Shown: one piece after another, positions 24,101-30,625 of the stretch
How the letters are laid out: each line of letters begins with the position of its first letter
Numbering within the stretch: the stretch's first letter is position 1
From: CAZMCC01 sp964564695
Lineage (GTDB): Bacteria > Planctomycetota > Phycisphaerae > Phycisphaerales > UBA1924
Direction: 5' to 3'
Assembly (NCBI GenBank): GCA_964564695.1
Contig: CAZMCC010000017.1
Span: forward strand, 1 to 45,817
Length of the DNA: 45,817 bases
Notes under the pieces: model-generated
The model's input: only the letters and a program-made list of their open reading frames with translations
Told to the model about the DNA's origin: nothing
Database searches by the model: none
Program-made: the position numbers and the translations under genes

Positions 24101-25128
24101 CGGCTGCCCGCACGTCGTTCGAGCGGACCGGTATCACGGCCTGGGACTTTGGTCCGCTTCCCGAGCGAATTGACAACCCCGACTCACCCGACGCACCGGC
24201 GTTCCCGGCGCTCGTCGACGAGTCTGACGCCGTCCGCCTCACCCTCGCTCCCGACGCCGACTCGGCGGCCGCCGCCACCAACCACGGCGTTCGTCGCCTC
24301 TTCGCCCTCGCCTGCCAGGATGAGGTCCACGCCCGCCTCGAAGCGCTCCCCTCGCTCGACGACATGACCCGCTGGTACAAGGCCCTGGGCGAGCGGGCCG
24401 AGCTGATCGACCACCTCACGCTGCTCGTCGCCGAGAAGACGTTCATCGTCGCGCAGGCCCCTGTACGCGACGCCGCGGCGTTCGATGACCGGCTCTCCAC
24501 CGCCTGGGGGCGTCTCGCGCAGGCGACATTCGAAGTTGCCGACGCGGTGGCGCGGGCGCTTGAGCCGCGGGCGAAGGTGGCGCACCGGTTGGGCGGCGGC
24601 ACGCCCCGTATCTGGGCGTTGAGCGTCGCCGACATCCGTGAGCACGCGGCGTATCTGTTCCCCTCGGGCTTCCTCGCCCTCGCGGGCTGGGAGCGCATCC
24701 GCGACTACCCGCGCTATGCCGACGCGATGCGGGGGCGGCTCTTGAAACTCCGCGAAGACGGCAAGAGTTCCGAGACCGACGCCCTCGCCGCGTTCGCCCC
24801 GCACTGGAAGCGGTTCACCGGCGGGGTTGCGCAGCGCATGGCCGCCCAGCGTGCCGAACTGGCGGCGGCCGAGTCCTCGCCATCCACCGCCGCACGCACG
24901 ACGAAGGCTCCGCTGCCGCGGGCCCGGCGGGCGGCGCCGACCGTCAACCTGGACGCGGGCGACTGGGCGATGCAGCCCGGTCACCTCTCCAAGGCCGTCG
25001 CCGCATACCGCTGGGCTCTTGAAGACCAGCGGGTGGCTCTGTTTGCCCCCGAGTTGGCGCCGGGGGTCACCTTTTCCGCCAAACGTCTCGACGAACTTTG
25101 GGCGCGCACGGCATCCGCGTCGTCGTAA
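21154..25128 (+). CDS. hrpA: ATP-dependent RNA helicase HrpA
   Basis: A 1324-residue DEAH-box helicase close to the length of E. coli HrpA (1300). Motifs are in order: GATGSGKTT (40-48), TQPRRIAARAVA, DEAHERS, TSATID, and motif VI DQRAGRCGRLGPG. The helicase-associated domains and the long HrpA-specific C-terminal (DUF3418) region follow (KVAHRLGGGTPRIWALSV, RYADAMRGRLLKLREDG, AYRWALEDQRVALFAPEL). Members resolve stalled ribosomes. Residues about 796-850 are a Ser/Pro/Gly-rich insert from a palindromic repeat (see 23541-23690). The start at 21154 was chosen because the upstream extension overlaps the hydrolase gene. Confidence 0.93.
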   Translation: MPRSPRDIPTPKLDADLPVLARKDEIGAAIRSHRAVVICGATGSGKTTQLPQIALAVGRGREGMIAHTQPRRIAARAVAARIAEELNVPLGGAVGVKVRFNDRTSDRTVLKLLTDGMLLAETQADPKLFAYDTVIIDEAHERSLNIDFLLGYLRRLLEVRDDLKVIVTSATIDPKRFSDHFGGIAKCPIIEVSGRTYPIDVRYHPSRDDPHNEPEVDPRAIADAVRELGSSRIERGDVLVFLPGEREIRLATDALRREGSDTEILPLFARLSTGEQDRIFHPTKDGRRRVILATNVAETSLTVPGIRHVVDTGLARISRYDPATKVQRLPVEPISRASADQRAGRCGRLGPGVCIRLYDEASFKARPVFTDPEIRRTNLAAVLLRLLSLNLGSIDDFPFLDPPDDHAVRDARETLFELGAVTSREPDATLTPVGERLARIPVDPRVARMILAAADEGSLREVLVLAAALSIQDPRERPAGRQDEADRAHSVFRDDTSDFLTLLHIWSGFLHVLDTGGSSASRDWCRQSFLSHVRMREWLDTHEQLADIADELDLVPNTTPASADHIHRALLTGLITNVACRVDAQSFDYRGVRGNAPVIFPGSALFKKAPRWIMAGEIVHTTRLYARTVAKIEPEWVEELAGHMFGRQLSDKHFDAESGEPSAWERVSMSGVVVVPRRRVALAPHDPAGARKLFITDGLARGLFRPDSPLTRHNSGVLAAAKQAEAKLRRRGVIVDDKTLVTWFESRVPANVNDPVSFEAWYASASARDTGVLRLKLADVLTPDGAAAADESAFPASLSLAALGEGEGRSEGFQSPGFSTSSTSAPSSSSPSASLSYALSPGKDDDGLTATLSLLDFPLFTASRAEWLVPGMLPDKLLTLLKQLPKDKRARLEGHTPLQKLAEQSAELMTFGEGDLGGALSEAIAALTNIAIDPADWPFKALPAYQRLRVRVLDDSGQELGVDRDFAKLAERLAPKLAKAQAAAARTSFERTGITAWDFGPLPERIDNPDSPDAPAFPALVDESDAVRLTLAPDADSAAAATNHGVRRLFALACQDEVHARLEALPSLDDMTRWYKALGERAELIDHLTLLVAEKTFIVAQAPVRDAAAFDDRLSTAWGRLAQATFEVADAVARALEPRAKVAHRLGGGTPRIWALSVADIREHAAYLFPSGFLALAGWERIRDYPRYADAMRGRLLKLREDGKSSETDALAAFAPHWKRFTGGVAQRMAAQRAELAAAESSPSTAARTTKAPLPRARRAAPTVNLDAGDWAMQPGHLSKAVAAYRWALEDQRVALFAPELAPGVTFSAKRLDELWARTASASS
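23541..23690. repeat. CCCTCTCC palindrome inside hrpA
   Basis: A perfect 12-bp inverted repeat, ccctctccctcg (23543-23554) with cgagggagaggg (23565-23576), is followed by a gagtgaggg tail and, after a Ser/Pro-rich stretch, by two more ccctctcc-like words (about 23653-23680). It is read in frame as PASLSLAALGEGEGRSEGF and following residues. It looks like an intergenic-type repeat that has entered a coding region without breaking it. Confidence 0.8.
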
Positions 25129-25142
25129 TTTCACCTCATCTC

Positions 25143-25185
25143 TGTCCCCTGGCCCCCAATCACCGACCCCTGATCCCTACCCTCC
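25143..25185. repeat. CCCCTGGCCCC repeat (heptamer family)
   Basis: tcccctggcccccaatcacc and gacccctgatccc repeat the reverse-complement heptamer words. They lie between the hrpA stop (25128) and the rnr start (25191). Confidence 0.6.
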
Positions 25186-25190
25186 CCCAC

Positions 25191-27689
25191 ATGCCTCTCC
25201 GATACAAATCCCGCCTTCTCGCCCATCTGGCCCACGAGACCTACACCCCCGCCGACCGCGACCAGCTCGCACGCGACCTCGCCGTCCCCGCCGACGAGCT
25301 TGACGACTTCCGCTCGGCGGTCGACCAGCTCGTTGGGAACAAGACGCTCATGGTCGACCACCGCGAGCGCATCCTGCTCCCGACGGCCGTCGGCGCCGGC
25401 GAGATCACCGGCACCTTCAAGAAGAACCAGCGCGGCTTCGGCTTCGTCATCCCCGACGTCAAGCTCCGCGAGGGCGACATCTTCATCCCCCGCGAAGAGA
25501 CCGGTGACGCTCTCACCGGCGATCACGTCCGCGTCCGGGTCGAAACCCGCATGCGCCGCGGCGAAGAAGACACCGTCGGCACGATCGTCGAAGTCCTCCG
25601 CCGCAAGCGCAAGAGCTTCACCGGCGAGCTCGCCCGCCAGGGCCAGCTCTGGGTCGTCTACCCCGACGGGCGCGAGATGACGACGCCGATCGTGGTCGCG
25701 GACGCGACGAGCAAGAACGCCAACCCCGGCGACAAGGTCGTCGTCGAGATCACCGTCTACGCCGAGGGGGCCGACCTTCCCGAGGGCGTCATCACGCGCG
25801 TGCTCGGCGAGGCGGGGCTGCCGGACGTGGAGACGCAGGCGGTCATCGCCGCGTACAACCTGCCGGGCGAGTTCCCCGAGGAGTGCGTCAACCAGGCCCG
25901 CGGCGCCACGGCCCTCTACGACGCCGAGGTGTCACGAGCCGGACGCGACGGCCAATGGCCGGGACGCCTCGACCTCACCGGCGAGTTCATCCTCACGATC
26001 GATCCGCCCGACGCGAAGGACTACGACGACGCGATCAGCCTCAAGCGCACCCAGATCGACGGGCCCAACGGCAAAGAACTCGCCTGGGAACTCGGCGTCC
26101 ACATCGCCGATGTCGCCCACTTCATCGAGCCCGCGTCGCCGCTCGACAAGGAAGCCCGCGAACGCGGCAACTCCGTGTATCTGCCGCGCCTCGTGATCCC
26201 GATGCTCCCGGAGGTCCTCTCCAACGGCATCTGCTCGCTGCAGGAAGGCGTCATCCGCTTCTGCAAGTCGTCGTTCATGGTCTATGACCAGAGCGGCAAG
26301 ATCCGCAAGGAATGGGTCGGGGCCACCGTCATCAAGTCCGCGAAGCGGACGACGTATCTGGAGGCTCAGGCCCTCATCGACGGCGACCTCAAGGAGGCCG
26401 TCAAGCACGCCAAGACCGACCCGAAGTACACCGACCAGCTCATCTCGACGCTCCGCGACATGGACACGCTGAGCCGTGCCATTCGGGATCGGCGCCGCAA
26501 GGCCGGCATGATCCATCTTGATCTGCCGCAGGTGAACCTTGTGTTCGACGAGATGGGCCACGTCATCGACGCCGAGCCCGAGGACCAGGCCTACACGCAC
26601 ACGCTGATCGAAATGTTCATGGTCGAGGCGAACGAGGTGCTCGCCCGGCTCTTCGAGGATCTGAAAGTCCCGCTGCTGCGGCGCGTCCACCCGGACCCTG
26701 TTCCCGGCGACGTCGGCGAGCTGCAGACCGCGGCCCGCGTGGCGGGGTACAAGATCCCCAAGGCCCCGACGCGCGAGGAGCTGCAGTCGCTGCTCGATGC
26801 CACCCGAGGCACGGGCGCGGCACGGGCCGTGCACATGGCCGTGCTGCGGACGCTCTCGAAGGCGGAGTATTCCCCCGCCCTCATCGGCCACTTCGCGCTC
26901 GCGTCGGGCGCGTATGCCCACTTCACGAGCCCGATCCGGCGGTACGCGGATCTGCTCGTGCACCGGGCCCTCGCTGAATACCTCCGCCACACCGACAACG
27001 GCACGCGCCGCCCGAAGGACAAGAGCGAGAAGAACGCCCTCGGCGAGCTCCTGCGGCGCAGCCCGATGTGCCCCGACGAGGAGACGCTCGTCCAGATCGG
27101 GCGCCACATCTCGACCACCGAGATCAACGCCGAGGCCGCCGAGCGCAGCCTCCGCGAGTTCCTGGTGCTCCAGCTCCTGCACGAGCACATCGGCGAGAGC
27201 TTCGACGGCATCGTCACCGGCGTCAGCCCCGGCGGCGTGTTCATCCAGCTCGAGAAGTACCTCGCCGACGGGATGATCAAGGCCGCGGATCTGCCGTCAG
27301 GCAAGCCCGGAGGTGGCGGAGGCGGAGGCGGAGGAGGCAGCTACGGCGGCGGATGGCGCATCGACTCGCGCACCGGCGCGCTGGTGCACCAATCCGGGCG
27401 GAGCTTCAACATCGGCGACCGCATTGCTGTGACGATCGCGCAGATCGACCTCGCCCTGCGCAAGATGGACCTCGTCGTGACGGACGCCAACGCGCGGGCC
27501 GCCGGCAAGAACAAGAAGGCCCCGCCCACCAAGAAAGAAGCCCTCCTCGGCGGCGGCGGCCTGGCCCTCGACTGGGACACCCTCAAGCATGGCAAGACCG
27601 GCGCCGACAACCGCGCCCAGCGTTCCAAGAGCCGTGAGAAGGGCAAGACCGACTTCCGTCAGGACCGCAAGGACAAGGGAAAGCGGTAA
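25191..27689 (+). CDS. rnr: Ribonuclease R
   Basis: An 832-residue 3'-to-5' exoribonuclease of the RNB family. A short winged-helix-like N-terminus is followed by cold-shock domains (GTFKKNQRGFGFVIPDV, GDIFIPREE). The RNB catalytic core has the metal-binding acidic cluster IDPPDAKDYDDAISLK (about 270-285) and HFTSPIRRYADLLVHRAL. The C-terminal S1 domain (SFDGIVTGVSPGGVFIQLEK) is interrupted at about 701-720 by a run of glycines. The tail is Lys/Arg-rich (KSREKGKTDFRQDRKDKGKR), as in RNase R. With hrpA directly upstream, the pair suggests a shared RNA-turnover or rescue function. The start at 25191 follows the repeat in the spacer. Confidence 0.94.
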   Translation: MPLRYKSRLLAHLAHETYTPADRDQLARDLAVPADELDDFRSAVDQLVGNKTLMVDHRERILLPTAVGAGEITGTFKKNQRGFGFVIPDVKLREGDIFIPREETGDALTGDHVRVRVETRMRRGEEDTVGTIVEVLRRKRKSFTGELARQGQLWVVYPDGREMTTPIVVADATSKNANPGDKVVVEITVYAEGADLPEGVITRVLGEAGLPDVETQAVIAAYNLPGEFPEECVNQARGATALYDAEVSRAGRDGQWPGRLDLTGEFILTIDPPDAKDYDDAISLKRTQIDGPNGKELAWELGVHIADVAHFIEPASPLDKEARERGNSVYLPRLVIPMLPEVLSNGICSLQEGVIRFCKSSFMVYDQSGKIRKEWVGATVIKSAKRTTYLEAQALIDGDLKEAVKHAKTDPKYTDQLISTLRDMDTLSRAIRDRRRKAGMIHLDLPQVNLVFDEMGHVIDAEPEDQAYTHTLIEMFMVEANEVLARLFEDLKVPLLRRVHPDPVPGDVGELQTAARVAGYKIPKAPTREELQSLLDATRGTGAARAVHMAVLRTLSKAEYSPALIGHFALASGAYAHFTSPIRRYADLLVHRALAEYLRHTDNGTRRPKDKSEKNALGELLRRSPMCPDEETLVQIGRHISTTEINAEAAERSLREFLVLQLLHEHIGESFDGIVTGVSPGGVFIQLEKYLADGMIKAADLPSGKPGGGGGGGGGGSYGGGWRIDSRTGALVHQSGRSFNIGDRIAVTIAQIDLALRKMDLVVTDANARAAGKNKKAPPTKKEALLGGGGLALDWDTLKHGKTGADNRAQRSKSREKGKTDFRQDRKDKGKR

Positions 27690-27758
27690 ACGCTTCGGGC
27701 GTTCCCCGTGATTCCGCGTTGACGCCCCCCAGGGTCCTGGTATCTTCGCTCCGCCCCC

Positions 27759-27851
27759 CTCGCCTACGACGGGAGCGTGCTCTACGGCTGGAACACCGGC
27801 GTCGGCCCGGTGAACATCAACATCGGCACGGGCGTCGCCACCGACGCATAG
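27759..27851 (+). pseudogene. Gene remnant: C-terminal tail of a repeat-rich protein
   Basis: In one frame the bases read LAYDGSVLYGWNTGVGPVNI and then NIGTGVATDA, stop. This resembles the last blade of the propeller-like proteins with LAYD...LYG...INP.TG.AT repeats that are common in planctomycetes. No start codon, signal peptide or upstream coding sequence is attached, and rnr ends 70 bp earlier. I read it as the surviving 3' end of a deleted gene. The family assignment is tentative. Confidence 0.45.
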
Positions 27852-27861
27852 CCGGAATCGG

Positions 27862-27974
27862 ACGCAGCAAATCGGAAAACAGCAAAGCAGCAAATCAGAG
27901 CAGGCAGAACTCCCGCGAGTGAATTTCCCGTTCTTCTTTGCTGCTTTGCTGCGTTATCGCTTTGCTGCGTTCCG
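27862..27974. repeat. AGCAAAGC palindromic repeat
   Basis: The left arm (about 27862-27897, with cagcaaagcagcaaat) and the right arm (about 27936-27974, with tttgctgctttgctgcg) form a long imperfect inverted repeat. It is notably AT-richer than its surroundings. It lies between the convergent rnr and DUF3467 genes, beginning 3 bp beyond the DUF3467 stop on the minus strand, so it may be a shared 3' end structure. Confidence 0.8.
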
Positions 27975-27977
27975 TTC

Positions 27978-28313
27978 TTACTGCGACAGCCGCGGCCCGC
28001 CGCCCTGACCCTGGGCCTGGCCGGGGTTGATCTGGATCTCGCCGTTGCGCTCCTCGAACTGGCGGATGAGCTGGCCGAGGCTGATGGCGAGGCGCTTGGC
28101 GCCGCGCCAGTTCATCACCACGCGCGACCCGACGCTGAACATGAGGACGGGCTGGCTCTCGGGGCCGGCGGGCATCGGCAGGTTGATGCCGAAGTCGAGG
28201 ATCACCTCGTCACCGGTCGACGACGTGCGAATCGTGTTCGCGTACGTCGTCTCCATCTTCGACTCGTCGATGCGGAGCTGGACCTGCTGCTGCTGCGGCT
28301 GATTCTCGGCCAT
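27978..28313 (-). CDS. DUF3467 family protein
   Basis: A 111-residue soluble protein. A Gln-rich start (AENQPQQQQVQL) leads into RIDESKMETTYANTIRTSST, then VILDFGINLP and VVMNWRGAKRLAISLGQLIR, the features of the DUF3467 family. A Gly/Gln tail follows (NPGQAQGQGGGPRLSQ). AGAGGAA lies about 10 nt before the ATG at 28313. The biochemical role of the family is unknown. The gene stands alone on the minus strand, with a 370-bp gap upstream. Confidence 0.85.
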   Translation of the reverse strand: MAENQPQQQQVQLRIDESKMETTYANTIRTSSTGDEVILDFGINLPMPAGPESQPVLMFSVGSRVVMNWRGAKRLAISLGQLIRQFEERNGEIQINPGQAQGQGGGPRLSQ

Positions 28314-28544
28314 GATTCAGAGTTCCTCTCGATTCACCAGTGTCGGTGTACGGTCGGCGTCCGGTAGCCCCGAACTGCCGTTGTGCTTCATCCCGAAGGG
28401 GGCGAAGGCTAGCCGCCGGACCCGGTCTCGACCAACCCCCCGAACACCCACTGGACTCCCGCCGGCGGCAGGAATCCCATACGCGGCGGAATCGTTTGTG
28501 TTGCCGCCTGGCGTGTCGCGCGCGGACGGAGCAAGGCGGCGGAT

Positions 28545-28675
28545 TTCACCACGGAGAACACGGAGGGCACGGAGAAATGCCCTGGACTCAGGGCTGCTCT
28601 TGCGTGAACTCCGTGTTCTCTGTGGTGAATCTTCTGCTGCTGGCTCTCTCAGCGCCCTCTGCGCCTCTGCGGTGA
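28545..28675. repeat. CACGGAGAA palindrome with extra CGCAGAGG-type arm
   Basis: The left arm (28545-28565) and right arm (28609-28629) pair over 21 bp with one G-U-compatible mismatch. An unpaired outer arm (28648-28675, gccctctgcgcctctgcggt) follows and ends 9 bp from the stop codon of the minus-strand GGDEF-EAL gene at 28684. The rest of the gene-free stretch (28314-28544) holds the presumed promoter of the DUF3467 gene and nothing else I recognise. Confidence 0.85.
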
Positions 28676-28683
28676 GTCTGGCC

Positions 28684-30603
28684 TTACGCCGCCGCCCGGT
28701 GCTCCGCCGCCCCCACGATGAAGTCGCCCGCGGCGTCGGCCTCCATCGGCTTGCCGAAGAAGTACCCCTGGGCCCAGTCGCACTCCATCGCCTGGAGGAG
28801 GGCCAGCTGGGCGGCGGTCTCGACGCCCTCGGCGACGACCGTGATCTTGAGGTTCTGCGCCAGAGCCACGATCGCGTGCACCACAGCGCTGTAGTCGCGG
28901 CGCTCGCTCACGGTCTTCATGAAGCCGCGGTCCATCTTGAGGCACGTCAGCGGCAGCCGGTGCAGGTGGCTGATCGACGTGTACCCGGTCCCGAAGTCGT
29001 CCATCGAGACGCCGACGCCGAGCTTGCGGATCTCGGTGAGGATCTCGGCCGCGGCCTCGGGGTCCTTGATGATGGCGCTCTCGGTGATCTCGATCGCGAG
29101 CTGGCGCGGGTCGATCCCGTGATCGCTGATGGCCTTCTCGACGCGCCCGATGATCGACGGCGACGCGAGCTGGCGCGCCGACACGTTGACGCTCATCACC
29201 AGGTCGCGGCGATGGGGGAACCGCTGGTTCCACTGCGCGAGCTGGCGGCACGCGCTGTCGAGCACCCAGTTGCCGATGGAGACGATCGCGCCCGTCTCCT
29301 CCGCGACCTGGATGAATTTCGCGGGCGAGATCATGCCGCGGATCGGGTGATTCCAGCGGACCAGGGCCTCGAAGCCCCGCAGCTCGCCCGACGCGATGCA
29401 CACGATGGGCTGGTAGTGCAGGACGAGGTGGCTCCGCTCGACCACGCCGGCGAGCTCGGTCTCGAACTCGAGCCGCTCCTTCATCTCGGCGTGCATGCGC
29501 TGGTCGAAGATCACGTACCGGGCCTTGCCCGACGCCTTCGCGTGGTACATGGCGATGTCGGCGTCGCGGATGACCTCGTCGGGGGTCGTGTACCCCAGCT
29601 CGTTGGTGGTGATGCCGATGCTGGCCGACGAGGTGAGGCTGTAGCCCTTGATCTTGTAGGGCTCGCCGAGCCACTTGAGCAGGGAATTGCCCATGCGAAC
29701 CGCGATCGACTCGCTCTTGGGGCTGCTGGCGAGCACGACGAATTCGTCGCCGCCGAGGCGTGCCGCGAGCAGGTCGTCGCACCCGGCGTGCTCCTTCGAC
29801 GCCAGGCAGGAGTTCAGGCGCTGGGCGATCTCGGTCAGGAGCTGGTCGCCCGCGTCGTGGCCGAGGCTGTCGTTGACGATCTTGAACCGGTCGAAGTCGA
29901 GGAAGCACAGCGCGTAGGCGCCGCCGTTCTTCTCGGTGCGTTCGATCGTCTTGGCCAGGCGTTCCTTGAGCATCGCGCGGTTGGCGAGGCCCGTGAGCTT
30001 GTCGTGCAGCGCCATGTGCGAGAGCGCCCGCGTCCGCTGTTCGACGAGCTTCTCGAGCTCCTCAAACTTCAGCGTCGCCTGCTTGCTCAGCCGCCACTTC
30101 TCACCGAGCGCCACCGCGAGCTGCGACACCTCCACGGGGTCGAACGGCTTCTTCAGGATCAGCAGCCGGTCGGTCAGCCCCAGCGTCCGGGAGATGTCCT
30201 CCCACGAGTGGTCCGAGTACGCGCTGCAGATGACCACCTGCAGCGACGGGTCGGCCCGCCACAGGTGCTCGATCGTCTCGAGCCCGTCCCAGCCGGGCGG
30301 CATCCGCATGTCGACGAACGCCACCGAGAACGGGTTCTGCGCCTTCAGCGCCTCCTCGACCATCGCGAGCCCGGCCTGGCCCTGCAGGGCCGACGACACG
30401 TCGAAGCTCACCCGCCTTTCAGCGTCCGCCCCGCCCGCTCCCGCGTCCTTGGCGTCCCCGGCGCCCCCCCGACTCGCCGCCGAACCGAAGAGTGCCGCCT
30501 TCGCGCCGGCCAGCGTCTTCGACGGAGCGTCGTCGGTGGCGAGGATCTTGCGGAAGTCGGCGTGGATCGCCTCGTTGTCATCGATGATCAGCACACGGGT
30601 CAT
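28684..30603 (-). CDS. Response regulator with GGDEF and EAL domains
   Basis: A 639-residue cyclic-di-GMP regulator. The receiver domain starts MTRVLIIDDNEAIHADF (acidic pair Asp8/Asp9), has phosphoacceptor Asp98 in VAFVDMRMPP and ILKKPFD near 150. It carries an insert of about 40 Ala/Gly-rich residues after the first helix. A helical linker (about 165-195) leads to a GGDEF domain with intact RLGGDEF (282-288), then an EAL domain with GFEALVRW, AIEITESAI, DDFGTGYTS and AEGVETAAQ. Both synthesis and breakdown of c-di-GMP are therefore possible. It begins 22 bp after the histidine kinase stop, so the two form an operon. Confidence 0.93.
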   Translation of the reverse strand: MTRVLIIDDNEAIHADFRKILATDDAPSKTLAGAKAALFGSAASRGGAGDAKDAGAGGADAERRVSFDVSSALQGQAGLAMVEEALKAQNPFSVAFVDMRMPPGWDGLETIEHLWRADPSLQVVICSAYSDHSWEDISRTLGLTDRLLILKKPFDPVEVSQLAVALGEKWRLSKQATLKFEELEKLVEQRTRALSHMALHDKLTGLANRAMLKERLAKTIERTEKNGGAYALCFLDFDRFKIVNDSLGHDAGDQLLTEIAQRLNSCLASKEHAGCDDLLAARLGGDEFVVLASSPKSESIAVRMGNSLLKWLGEPYKIKGYSLTSSASIGITTNELGYTTPDEVIRDADIAMYHAKASGKARYVIFDQRMHAEMKERLEFETELAGVVERSHLVLHYQPIVCIASGELRGFEALVRWNHPIRGMISPAKFIQVAEETGAIVSIGNWVLDSACRQLAQWNQRFPHRRDLVMSVNVSARQLASPSIIGRVEKAISDHGIDPRQLAIEITESAIIKDPEAAAEILTEIRKLGVGVSMDDFGTGYTSISHLHRLPLTCLKMDRGFMKTVSERRDYSAVVHAIVALAQNLKITVVAEGVETAAQLALLQAMECDWAQGYFFGKPMEADAAGDFIVGAAEHRAAA

Positions 30604-30625
30604 GGGGGCTCCTCGATTCGCGTAT

